Under the pieces are notes generated by a model. That model saw only the letters and a program-made list of their open reading frames with translations. It did not search any database and was not told the DNA's origin. 64,000 nt of DNA from JACNKV01 sp964422145 (GTDB taxonomy: Bacteria; Fidelibacterota; Marinisomatia; Marinisomatales; JACNKV01): assembly GCA_964422145.1 (NCBI GenBank), contig CAYQZV010000009.1, forward strand, positions 1-64,000, written 5' to 3'. Numbering within the stretch: position 1 is the first letter of the stretch; each line of letters opens with the position of its first letter. Position numbers and translations under genes: made by a program. Below, one piece after another: positions 1 through 8,396 of this stretch.

Positions 1-1
1 T

Positions 2-40
2 GGTGAGACCTTTTTTCATGAATTAATGATGAAAGCATAA
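2..40 (+). CDS. Possible 3' end of an upstream gene (partial)
   Basis: One frame is open from the window edge and ends with GET...MMKA and a TAA stop, 11 nt before dxs. Twelve codons are too few to identify a family. Polyprenyl diphosphate synthase or xseB often precede dxs, but nothing here proves either. The other two frames stop within 26 nt, so this is the likeliest coding frame if a gene is present. Confidence 0.3.
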   Translation, partial: GETFFHELMMKA

Positions 41-51
41 CATAGGATCCT

Positions 52-1920
52 ATGTCAAAAGAAATATTGACCACTATTCAATCTCCCGATGATTTGAGAG
101 ATTTAACTGTTGAAGAATTAAAACAAGTTGCGGATGAATTACGTAAATACATCATTCCGACCATCACTGAAGTCGGCGGGCATCTTGCTTCAACATTAGG
201 TGCGGTGGAACTGACACTGGCTCTGCATTATGTCTATGACACACCGGAGGATAAAATCGTTTGGGATGTCGGGCATCAAGGCTATGCCCATAAAGTGTTG
301 ACCGGGCGGTACGATGCATTAAAAACGATTCGGCAATACGGCGGATTAAGCGGATTCTTAAAACGATCTGAAAGTGACTATGATGTATTTGGCGCAGGAC
401 ATGCATCTACATCAATCTCGGCGGCGTTAGGAATCGCATGCGCTAGAGATCATAATAACGAAGATTTCAATGTTGTCAGTATTATCGGTGACGGATCCAT
501 GACCGGCGGGTTGGCGTACGAAGGCATAAACAATGCCGGGCATCTTCGAAAACAGCTTTTGGTGATTTTAAACGATAACGATATGTCAATCAGCCCTAAC
601 GTGGGATCATTAAGTACGTTGCTGAACCGCGTGGTGACTAATCCGGTGTATAACCGTATCAGAGATGAGATATGGAAGTTCACCGGCTCATTACCCTTTG
701 GAAAAACATTGACCCGAAAAGGGCTCCGGAAGCTAGAAGAAAGTTTGAAAAATCTTGTTTCACCCGGTATTGTTTTTGATGAATTAGGATTACGGTATTT
801 TGGTCCGGTTGACGGTCATAATCTCGAGGAATTGATCCGTACGTTAAACAATTTGAAAAATATCAAAACGCCGGTTTTGCTTCATGTCTTAACCAAAAAA
901 GGAAAAGGGATGAGACTGGCTGAGGTTGATCCTGTCACGTTTCACGGTGTCAGTGGAAGCAGCGGGAAGAAAAAAGATACTGTTTCTCCGAAATCTTTTC
1001 AGGATGTATTTGGAACGGTAGTAACTGAAATCGCACAAAATAGAGATGACACCGTTTGTATTTCTGCTGCAATGAGAGAAGGTACTGGCCTGGTTGAATT
1101 TGACAAAAAATATCCAGATCGGTTTTATGATGTCGGAATTGCAGAAGGACATGCGGTAACCTTTGCCGGCGGAATGGCGACTGAAAATGTCCGCCCGATT
1201 GTTGCGATCTACTCCACATTTTTACAACGGGCTTTCGATCATATCTTTCATGATATCGCCCTGCAAAATCTGCCGGTCATTTTTTGTTTAGACCGTGCCG
1301 GGGTCGTCGGTGAAGATGGTCCGACACATCACGGTGCTTTGGATATTGTGTATTTGCGCTGTATCCAAAATCTGATTGTGACCGCACCGCGAAACGGAAA
1401 TGAGTTAAGACATTTAATGTACACGGCGTTGAATCAATCCAGTCGACCGTTTGCGATCCGATATCCGAAAGGTGATTCGGTTCAATTTGAACAACAAGGG
1501 CAAGCAGAGTTAATTCCGATCGGCAGTTGGGACATTCTGAGAAAAGGAAATGATGTCGCAATATTGGCTGTAGGTCCGCAAACTTATGATGCTATGGAAG
1601 CTGCGGATTATCTCAAACGCAGTGGAATATCCTGCGAGGTTATCAATTGTCGGTTTATTAAACCTATGGATGATGCCGTGCTTGAATCTGTCTATAAACG
1701 ATTCAATAAAATTGTGACGATAGAAGAAGGAGTGATTGATGGTGGATTCGGTGATAGCGTTTCGTCATGGATGGCTGAAAAAGGATTTAACGGGAAGATC
1801 AAACGACTGGGCCTCCCGAATGAGTATGTGACACATGGTTCCCGAGGAAGATTATTGAAAGAACTCCGGCTGACATCCGATGGAATCGTTACAGCAGTCC
1901 AAGAGATTTCCAAAGGATAA
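52..1920 (+). CDS. dxs: 1-deoxy-D-xylulose-5-phosphate synthase
   Basis: Condenses pyruvate and glyceraldehyde-3-phosphate into DXP, the entry step of the MEP isoprenoid pathway and a source of thiamine and pyridoxal precursors; cytosolic. The 622-residue product has the usual family length. Near the N-terminus it has GHLASTLG and WDVGHQGYAHK, then the thiamine diphosphate motif GDGSMTGG, the transketolase pyrimidine-binding part (DVGIAEGHAV) and a C-terminal transketolase domain (EEGVIDGGFG). The start ATG sits just after an AGGA-like element. The isoprenoids made here would supply the menaquinone side chain and the GGGP synthase encoded later in the window. The assignment is secure. Confidence 0.97.
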   Translation: MSKEILTTIQSPDDLRDLTVEELKQVADELRKYIIPTITEVGGHLASTLGAVELTLALHYVYDTPEDKIVWDVGHQGYAHKVLTGRYDALKTIRQYGGLSGFLKRSESDYDVFGAGHASTSISAALGIACARDHNNEDFNVVSIIGDGSMTGGLAYEGINNAGHLRKQLLVILNDNDMSISPNVGSLSTLLNRVVTNPVYNRIRDEIWKFTGSLPFGKTLTRKGLRKLEESLKNLVSPGIVFDELGLRYFGPVDGHNLEELIRTLNNLKNIKTPVLLHVLTKKGKGMRLAEVDPVTFHGVSGSSGKKKDTVSPKSFQDVFGTVVTEIAQNRDDTVCISAAMREGTGLVEFDKKYPDRFYDVGIAEGHAVTFAGGMATENVRPIVAIYSTFLQRAFDHIFHDIALQNLPVIFCLDRAGVVGEDGPTHHGALDIVYLRCIQNLIVTAPRNGNELRHLMYTALNQSSRPFAIRYPKGDSVQFEQQGQAELIPIGSWDILRKGNDVAILAVGPQTYDAMEAADYLKRSGISCEVINCRFIKPMDDAVLESVYKRFNKIVTIEEGVIDGGFGDSVSSWMAEKGFNGKIKRLGLPNEYVTHGSRGRLLKELRLTSDGIVTAVQEISKG

Positions 1921-1965
1921 GGAAAGTTTAGTTTTTCAACAGAATGACAAAATTTGGAAAAATGT

Positions 1966-3624
1966 ATGAGTAAACAATTAGACCTTTTTGAACAACAAAA
2001 AAAGCTGTGGAAAGACAACATCAACTCGTGTTTCGAACGGGATTATGATTTCGATACGTTGAGCGGCGAACCGCTGGATTTATTGTATTATCCTGAAAAT
2101 CCGTCTGAGGAACATGCGGATCATCTTGGTTTCCCGGGTCAATTTCCGTTTACCCGTGGCGTTCATCCGAATTTGTATCGCGGAAAGTTGTGGACTATGC
2201 GTCAGTTTTCCGGGTTCGGAACACCGAAAGAAACAAATGAACGATTCCATTTTCTTCTTAAGCAAGGACAAATGGGGCTCTCGGTTGCCTATGATATGCC
2301 GACATTAATGGGTTATGATCCGGGGCATCCGTTCTCAGTGGGTGAAGTCGGAAAATGCGGTGTGAGTGTTGCATCCTTGAAAGATATGGAAATGTTGTTT
2401 GACGGCATTGATTTGGGAGAGATTTCTGTATCTCAAACGATCAACGGACCGTCAGTGATCTTGCTGGCATTTTATATCGCTGTGGCTGAGCAGCAAGGTG
2501 TTCCAAAAGCAAAATTACGCGGAACACTCCAAAATGATATTTTAAAAGAATTTATTGCCCAAAAAGAATGGATTTTCCCGCCGGAACAATCCATGCGTGT
2601 GATCACGGATATGATGGAATATTGTACAGATCATTTGCCCAAGTACAATACAATCTCGATCAGCGGGTATCATATTCGTGAAGCCGGATCAACCGCAGCA
2701 CAGGAATTGGCGTTTACCCTAGCCGATGGTTTTACCTATGTTGAATATGCGATGAAAGCTGGGATGGATGTGGACAGTTTTGCTCCGAGGTTATCCTTTT
2801 TCTTTAATTCTCATTTAGATTTCTTTGAAGAAGTCGCAAAGTACCGTGCATCAAGACGGATTTGGGCAAAACGGATGAAAAATAAATATGGGGCGAAAGA
2901 CCCACGGTCATGGAAATTAAGGTTCCATACGCAAACCGCAGGGTGCTCATTGACGGCTCAGCAGCCGGAGATCAATATTGCCCGTACAGCATTTCAGGGC
3001 TTAGCGGCCGTGATGGGCGGAACACAATCTCTGCATACCAATTCCATGGATGAGACATTGGCGCTGCCTTCTGAAAAAGCGGCTGAGATTGCGTTAAGAA
3101 CTCAGCAATTGATCGCCTTTGAAACAGGCGTTCCGAATGTGGTTGACCCGCTAGGCGGATCATGGTTCGTTGAATCACTCACCGATAAAATGGAAGAATT
3201 AGCCGAAGAATATTTTAATCAAATTGATGAATTTGGCGGAGTGATCCCTGCTATTGAAGCAGGATTCTTCCAACGAGAGATTGCACATGCGGCATCTGAG
3301 TATCAGAAAAAAATTGATGACAATAAGAGAATTGTTGTCGGCGTGAATGAATTCATTAAAGAAGATGAAACGATTGAAATCCCGATCCTTGAAATCGGGC
3401 ATGAAGCCGAAAAAGCTCAAGTTGCTGCACTCGAACAGTTGAAAAAAGAGCGGAATAATGAATTAGTGACGAAGGCATTAAATGACTTATCTTCAGCGTG
3501 TGAATCCGGTCAGAATATAATTCCGCCGATTATCGAAGCGGCGAAACAATACGCGACGTTGGGTGAAATTGTACAGGCGATGAAAAATGTATTTGGAGAA
3601 TGGCAGGAAACGACGGTTTTCTAG
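1966..3624 (+). CDS. Acyl-CoA mutase large subunit, methylmalonyl-CoA mutase family, isobutyryl-CoA mutase-like
   Basis: Adenosylcobalamin-dependent carbon-skeleton mutase. The 552-residue protein covers only the substrate-binding TIM barrel and its C-terminal extension (LRFHTQTAG, HTNSMDETLALPSE, DPLGGSWFVE). It has no cobalamin-binding domain, so a separate small subunit must lie elsewhere. Methylmalonyl-CoA mutases use Tyr and Arg at the two pocket positions; here they are Phe81 (in MRQFSGFG) and Gln199 (in FIAQKEW), the pair known from isobutyryl-CoA mutase (Phe80/Gln198). This suggests interconversion of isobutyryl- and butyryl-CoA or a related acyl-CoA, which is inference. I chose ATG at 1966 because GGAAA lies at a proper distance; a TTG four codons upstream is also possible. 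It follows dxs closely. Confidence 0.88.
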   Translation: MSKQLDLFEQQKKLWKDNINSCFERDYDFDTLSGEPLDLLYYPENPSEEHADHLGFPGQFPFTRGVHPNLYRGKLWTMRQFSGFGTPKETNERFHFLLKQGQMGLSVAYDMPTLMGYDPGHPFSVGEVGKCGVSVASLKDMEMLFDGIDLGEISVSQTINGPSVILLAFYIAVAEQQGVPKAKLRGTLQNDILKEFIAQKEWIFPPEQSMRVITDMMEYCTDHLPKYNTISISGYHIREAGSTAAQELAFTLADGFTYVEYAMKAGMDVDSFAPRLSFFFNSHLDFFEEVAKYRASRRIWAKRMKNKYGAKDPRSWKLRFHTQTAGCSLTAQQPEINIARTAFQGLAAVMGGTQSLHTNSMDETLALPSEKAAEIALRTQQLIAFETGVPNVVDPLGGSWFVESLTDKMEELAEEYFNQIDEFGGVIPAIEAGFFQREIAHAASEYQKKIDDNKRIVVGVNEFIKEDETIEIPILEIGHEAEKAQVAALEQLKKERNNELVTKALNDLSSACESGQNIIPPIIEAAKQYATLGEIVQAMKNVFGEWQETTVF

Positions 3625-3639
3625 TTACGGGAGAGATTA

Positions 3640-4788
3640 ATGAAAAAAACATCGATATATAACGATATTTGGAATTTATTGGTATCCATGAAATTCGCTA
3701 CGATTTTGTTGACCGTGTTAGGCGGAATTTCTATGGTATCCATGTTAATTAATGAATATCCGAATTTTTTCAATGAAAGTTCAATTTTTCATCAATTATT
3801 GCAGCAACATGATCCGTATTCTTCATGGTGGTATCGAGGATTGCTGTCACTGTTATTCTTATCTTTGCTTTTCTGTGTCATTCAGAGATTTGCTCCGATG
3901 ATGAATCAATTGAAATACAAAACATTCAAAAATGCTAAATCAATTGAAAAAATGGAATTCCGCCATCGGTTAGCCGGCGATCCTGAAGCGTTAAAAGCAA
4001 AAGCAATTCACATTCTAAAAAAATCATTCTATAAAATCGATGAAAGAATCGATGGCATGGATACTGAGTTGGTCGCATGTAAATACCGATTCAGCGGAGT
4101 GGGGTCTTGGATATCCCATGTCGGAATGCTGATTATCTTTATAGGAGCGGTTTTATACAGTTCAACCGAAGTCAAAAGTTTTCGATACATCATCAGTCAG
4201 GAGCATCAAACAGGACATGAATTAAGCAAAGATCTGCCGGAATACTGGTTTAAATGGGAAATTCCGATTACGAATTCTGAAACCGTTAAAGTTGTCGTAG
4301 ACAGTTTCCGTGTCAGGTTTTATGATGATAAACAAATGATTTCGGATTACCGATCTTATATCTCTTTGTATGGGTCAAACGGTGAGAAAATCCGGGACCA
4401 CGAGTTGACGGTTAACAACCCGCTTTTATATAAAAATGCGGCGATTCACCAATCAGATTATAAACCATTGGTGGATGAATTTTTTGTTCCAAGATCGCCG
4501 ATGAGAGAAAATCGTATAAAACAAATCATGCGGATGCAGGAATTGCAAAAAATCAGAGACAATTGGATAACAGGATTAAGTTATAAACAATATACAGGGA
4601 AACCCGTTATTTTCTTGGGTATGTTTATGTCGTTTGCGGGCTTGTTCATCGCATTTATGTATTGGCGCAGGGATGTTTGGGTTTCCATACATAAGAAAGG
4701 ATTGATTATCGGAGGACTCTCCGTGAAGAATGCAGTTGCATTTCAACGTGAATTACAAAATATTTCAGAAAGGATCAAACATGACTAA
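3640..4788 (+). CDS. resB: Cytochrome c biogenesis protein ResB/Ccs1 family
   Basis: Part of the system II heme-delivery complex that attaches heme to c-type apocytochromes outside the inner membrane. The 382 residues show the ResB layout: transmembrane helices near 18-37, 66-82, 157-174 (WISHVGMLIIFIGAV) and 322-341, with a large extracytoplasmic domain between the third and fourth that contains the conserved VNNPLLYKN...HQSDY region. It is shorter than Bacillus ResB. The reading frame overlaps the next gene by 8 nt and is followed by a CcsA gene, the expected partner. The product would serve the c-type cytochrome of alternative complex III encoded at the other end of the window. Confidence 0.88.
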   Translation: MKKTSIYNDIWNLLVSMKFATILLTVLGGISMVSMLINEYPNFFNESSIFHQLLQQHDPYSSWWYRGLLSLLFLSLLFCVIQRFAPMMNQLKYKTFKNAKSIEKMEFRHRLAGDPEALKAKAIHILKKSFYKIDERIDGMDTELVACKYRFSGVGSWISHVGMLIIFIGAVLYSSTEVKSFRYIISQEHQTGHELSKDLPEYWFKWEIPITNSETVKVVVDSFRVRFYDDKQMISDYRSYISLYGSNGEKIRDHELTVNNPLLYKNAAIHQSDYKPLVDEFFVPRSPMRENRIKQIMRMQELQKIRDNWITGLSYKQYTGKPVIFLGMFMSFAGLFIAFMYWRRDVWVSIHKKGLIIGGLSVKNAVAFQRELQNISERIKHD

Positions 4789-5293
4789 AAAACAAATTAC
4801 CGGTGTACTCGGTATAGCAATATTACTTGTCTTAGGCTATTTTGCATTAAATATGGAAGATGAAGTCGCAACGCATGAAGGACATAACCATTCAGAGATG
4901 ATGCCCCAAATGGGCGGCCACGGTTCAAATGAATTTATTACCCATTTAGAGAAAGGTAATGTCACCTTTAATGAGTTTTACAAAATTGATAATAATTGGA
5001 CTTTAAAAGTCATTCAATTTGAACCGGATGCTCGGTTAGCAGGTGCGACGGGAAGCGGTGCAATTGAATCGGAATCCACTGCTGAAATTAATCCGGCCAT
5101 AAAAGTGGAATTTTATAAAGACGGAGAATATCAACATTATCAAATTTGCTTCAAATCCATGACTGGAATGCATTCAAAAAAACCGAATCAAATATTTTTT
5201 GTGGATTTCTTGGATTACACAAATTTCAGAAAAACAGATGATGGACATTATGCGGTGGATGAAGTAACCATCAAAATAAAAGAGGCAAAATAA
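4781..5293 (+). CDS. Membrane-anchored His/Met-rich protein of unknown function between ResB and CcsA
   Basis: I do not recognise the family. The 170-residue protein has one N-terminal hydrophobic segment (about 7-24) and then an extracytoplasmic domain that begins with a metal-ligand-rich stretch: His32, His35, His37, Met40, Met41, Met44 and His47. The rest looks like a soluble beta-rich domain. ATG at 4781 was chosen because AGAAAGGA precedes it; a longer frame from 4730 lies inside resB. Its start overlaps resB by 8 nt, and its stop shares one base with the start of ccsA, so it is translationally coupled to both. This implies a role in cytochrome c maturation, perhaps heme or copper handling, but that is inference. 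Confidence 0.82.
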   Translation: MTKKQITGVLGIAILLVLGYFALNMEDEVATHEGHNHSEMMPQMGGHGSNEFITHLEKGNVTFNEFYKIDNNWTLKVIQFEPDARLAGATGSGAIESESTAEINPAIKVEFYKDGEYQHYQICFKSMTGMHSKKPNQIFFVDFLDYTNFRKTDDGHYAVDEVTIKIKEAK

Positions 5294-6603
5294 TGGAAAG
5301 TTTATATCAAGATCTTTTTTGGTATACGTTTGTATTTTATCTGGCTGGTTTTGCCGGATATGTACTTTACTTTGCACTAAAAAGGGATATGCTGCATAAA
5401 GCAGGGATGTGGCTCTTCAGTTTTGGACTTGTTTTACAATCATCCGGATTTTTTGTGAAGTGGATGATCGTCGGATCAGTTCGGTTTCAAAATATGTTCG
5501 AGCATTTAATGCTGATGTCTTGGGCAGGTGTTGCGATGATGCTCTACGCGATTTGGAAATATAAAAATCCGGTAGTCGGAATCATTATTTCACCGATCAT
5601 TGTGATGCTGAATGCAGCTGCGGCACTCTTGGATAATTCCCCCGCGGAACATTTAATGCCGGCATTACAAAGCAACTGGCTGACCATCCATATTTCGTTA
5701 GCTGCTTTGGGTTCGGGAGCCTTTGTTGTTGCCGGAGCTGTCAGTCTGCTATTTTTAATGAAGAACCATGAATATGATCCAACCTGGGATGGTGAGAAAA
5801 AACGGTTCTTCTCTCAAGCCTTGATTTATTTTGTCTATGTTCCGGTGGTTCTCTTTTTTGTGTTCCGAATTGTCGGATATACACCAGAACACACCGCATT
5901 TTCAGTCGGATATGGATATAAATTCGCCTCTCAAGCTGTGTATGAATCTGCAAGGACACTCTTAGGTCAGTTTGTCATCGTGATGGGAATGGCATTTATC
6001 CCTATGATGGGATTATTCACTTACATGGAAAGCAAACTGAAATCAGCCGATCGTAATAAAGGTTTCGGCGGCAGTATCTTTGCCATCTATATTTTATCCT
6101 TTGGATTAAGCAGTTTAATTATCGGAATATTAAGTTCAACCGAATTCTTACTGATAACACCCAGTCGCCATTCAGGCGGTGTATGGAGATTCTTTGAATT
6201 TATGGGTGCTGCTTACATTGTGTCCTTGTTATGCTTTGTTCTGTTGTACTATCTCGTTTACGTCCTTGCCGGCAAGAAAATCAATCAGCTTTCCAGCAAT
6301 TTGGAATTATTCGATGAAATCAATTACCGCGCGGTATCTCTGGGATATCCGTTGTATACCGTCGGAGCTTTATTTGCCGGAGCGATTTGGGCTGAACAAG
6401 CATGGGGCACATTTTGGAGTTGGGATCCGAAAGAAGTCGGAGCATTATTAGTATGGCTGTTTTATTCAGCAGTACTGCATGCCAGATATAATCGAGAATG
6501 GAAAGATGAAAAACTGGCGGTATTATCCGTTATCGGGACCATTACAATTTTTATCACCTTTTACGGGAATTACTTTTTCGGTGGATTACATGCTTACGCA
6601 TAA
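5293..6603 (+). CDS. ccsA: Cytochrome c biogenesis protein CcsA/ResC family, enlarged
   Basis: Polytopic inner-membrane protein that, with ResB, carries heme to the periplasm and ligates it to apocytochrome c. The hallmark WWD region is present at 366-381 (WGTFWSWDPKE), with conserved histidines at 133 (TIHISLA), 396 (LHAR) and 433 (GLHAYA). At 436 residues it is longer than most CcsA proteins. Between about 160 and 335 there is an extra stretch with roughly four hydrophobic helices, where typical members have only a short linker before the WWD half. The ATG overlaps the stop of the preceding gene by one base. The family call is secure; the role of the insert is unknown. Confidence 0.93.
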   Translation: MESLYQDLFWYTFVFYLAGFAGYVLYFALKRDMLHKAGMWLFSFGLVLQSSGFFVKWMIVGSVRFQNMFEHLMLMSWAGVAMMLYAIWKYKNPVVGIIISPIIVMLNAAAALLDNSPAEHLMPALQSNWLTIHISLAALGSGAFVVAGAVSLLFLMKNHEYDPTWDGEKKRFFSQALIYFVYVPVVLFFVFRIVGYTPEHTAFSVGYGYKFASQAVYESARTLLGQFVIVMGMAFIPMMGLFTYMESKLKSADRNKGFGGSIFAIYILSFGLSSLIIGILSSTEFLLITPSRHSGGVWRFFEFMGAAYIVSLLCFVLLYYLVYVLAGKKINQLSSNLELFDEINYRAVSLGYPLYTVGALFAGAIWAEQAWGTFWSWDPKEVGALLVWLFYSAVLHARYNREWKDEKLAVLSVIGTITIFITFYGNYFFGGLHAYA

Positions 6604-6651
6604 ACAATCTGCAAATTGTTCTCACTAAATCAGTCATCATAGGAGTCAACT

Positions 6652-7716
6652 ATGGAACGTAAAATAGTTCATGTTGTCGGTACAGGTACAATCGGAGAAC
6701 CTTTAATTGGTCTGCTCTGCGATTATCGCGACCAGTTGGGGATCGATGATATTACTTTTCATAAAAATTCTGCATTAACCAGTGATAGCTCCAAAGTCGC
6801 CAGTTTGATCAAGCGGGGGGCTAGATTATCGGTGGATGAGAAGAAATTCAGTGATTTTAAAAATATCGGACTCGATCCGTCATTCAGCACTGAAGATGCA
6901 ATTAAACGATCATGTGTTGTTATTGATTGTACGCCCAGAGGGATCGGCCATAAAAACAAGGAACGGTTTTACAGCAACTTCAGTGATGATGTCAAAGGAT
7001 TCATCGCCCAAGGAAGTGAAGACGGCTTCGGGAAAAAATATGCTCGCGGGATCAATGATACTGCATTGACCTCTGAAGATCAATTTATTCAAATCGTTTC
7101 ATGTAATACGCATAACCTTTCCTGTGTCACTAAAACCTTGGCACTGGATACCAGTCCGGATAACTTAGCCGGCGGAAAGTTTGTTTGTATTCGGCGTGCA
7201 AATGATATCAGCCAGCCTGGTAGTTTCATCCCTGCACCGCAAGTTGGGAAGCACGGTCATCCGACCTATGGAACTCACCATGCTGAAGATGCTGCTGATC
7301 TGTTCAGAACATTGAATTATGATCTGAATCTCTTTTCTTCTGCAATGAAAGTGAACAGCCAGTACATGCATGTGGTTTGGTTTACATTAAATGTGAAAGA
7401 ACCGACCACTTTGAATGAAGTAAAGGACAAACTTGTTGCCAATCCCTATGTAGCCATGTCTGAAAAAGACATGACCAGTACCGTTTTTTCATTCGGCAGG
7501 GATCAGGGACACTTCGGAAGAATTTTAAATCAAACGGTTGTGGTTGAACAAACTCTGAATGTCAGAAATGATCATGAAATCACCGGATTCTGTTTCACAC
7601 CTCAAGACGGAAATTCGTTGTTAAGCAGTGTGTCAGCAGCTGAGTGGTTCTTATATCCGCATTCTTATCAAGATAAAATTCAATGTCTGTCAGAGTATTT
7701 TTTCCCGCGTATTTAG
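6652..7716 (+). CDS. Archaeal-type (type II) glyceraldehyde-3-phosphate dehydrogenase-like protein
   Basis: The 354 residues resemble the archaeal class of phosphorylating GAPDH rather than bacterial GapA. Visible features are an N-terminal Rossmann start (GTGTIGEP, 10-17), the PRGIGHKN stretch (95-102), a catalytic-cysteine motif SCNTHNLS with Cys151, and RRAND at 181-185. His240 in YMHVVW is a plausible counterpart of the catalytic histidine. Archaeal enzymes use NAD(P) to oxidise glyceraldehyde-3-phosphate to 1,3-bisphosphoglycerate. Whether this homologue keeps that reaction is not proven; its length and an extended segment around 186-212 differ from the archaeal form. It has a good ribosome site (AGGAG) and stands between ccsA and an MBL hydrolase. 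It could be a GAPDH relative with a different substrate. Confidence 0.72.
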   Translation: MERKIVHVVGTGTIGEPLIGLLCDYRDQLGIDDITFHKNSALTSDSSKVASLIKRGARLSVDEKKFSDFKNIGLDPSFSTEDAIKRSCVVIDCTPRGIGHKNKERFYSNFSDDVKGFIAQGSEDGFGKKYARGINDTALTSEDQFIQIVSCNTHNLSCVTKTLALDTSPDNLAGGKFVCIRRANDISQPGSFIPAPQVGKHGHPTYGTHHAEDAADLFRTLNYDLNLFSSAMKVNSQYMHVVWFTLNVKEPTTLNEVKDKLVANPYVAMSEKDMTSTVFSFGRDQGHFGRILNQTVVVEQTLNVRNDHEITGFCFTPQDGNSLLSSVSAAEWFLYPHSYQDKIQCLSEYFFPRI

Positions 7717-7757
7717 AAAAACCACATCCATATTTATGTTAGGAGGCTGACGAGATC

Positions 7758-8396
7758 ATGCCGTTAGTTGTTGAAAAGATCGTTGTAGGCCCATTTCAGG
7801 AAAACACGTATTTAGTGTTTGATTCTGAAAAGCAAGATGCTATTCTCATAGATCCGGGAGCAGAGAGTCAAAGAATAAAACAAGAACTGACTCAACGTCG
7901 ACTCAATCTCCTTGCTATTCTCAATACCCATGCCCATATTGACCATGTTGGAGCGGTTGCTGATCTCCAGAAAGAATTTGATGCCCCGTTTTATTTGCAT
8001 GAGAAAGAAAGACGGATCCTCAATCAGTTAAATGATCATAGTGTTATGTTTGGGCTTCCAACGATTCAGGAACCCAAAGTAACAAAGTGGATCACAACCG
8101 AAGAGGATTTGAAGATTGGTTTGTTCTCTGTTAACGTATTACATACGCCGGGACACACGCCCGGCGGTGTTTGTTACTTGGTCGACGGACATGGTTTCGT
8201 TGGTGATACACTCTTTAAAGGATCAGTGGGCAGAACCGACCTTCCGGGCGGATCATGGGAGACCCTTGAACGATCTTTAAGACGGTTGATCAAGGATATC
8301 CCAAAAGACTTGACGCTTCACTCAGGACATGGGGTTGATACAACACTATCAGAAGAATTTGAACACAATCCTTTTCTTTATCCGTTAGTGTCGTGA
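7758..8396 (+). CDS. MBL-fold metallo-hydrolase (glyoxalase II-like)
   Basis: A 212-residue metallo-beta-lactamase-fold protein. The metal-binding motif THAHIDH appears near residue 56, followed by HTPGHTPGG, GDTLFKGSVGRTD and a C-terminal SGHG, giving the full set of dinuclear metal ligands of the compact glyoxalase II/YcbL group. The likely role is thioester hydrolysis, for example S-lactoylglutathione or another thiol ester, but the substrate cannot be set from sequence. A strong AGGAGG precedes it. Its stop shares one base with the ATG of tilS, so the two are coupled. It lacks the extra C-terminal domain of full-length hydroxyacylglutathione hydrolases. Confidence 0.9.
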   Translation: MPLVVEKIVVGPFQENTYLVFDSEKQDAILIDPGAESQRIKQELTQRRLNLLAILNTHAHIDHVGAVADLQKEFDAPFYLHEKERRILNQLNDHSVMFGLPTIQEPKVTKWITTEEDLKIGLFSVNVLHTPGHTPGGVCYLVDGHGFVGDTLFKGSVGRTDLPGGSWETLERSLRRLIKDIPKDLTLHSGHGVDTTLSEEFEHNPFLYPLVS

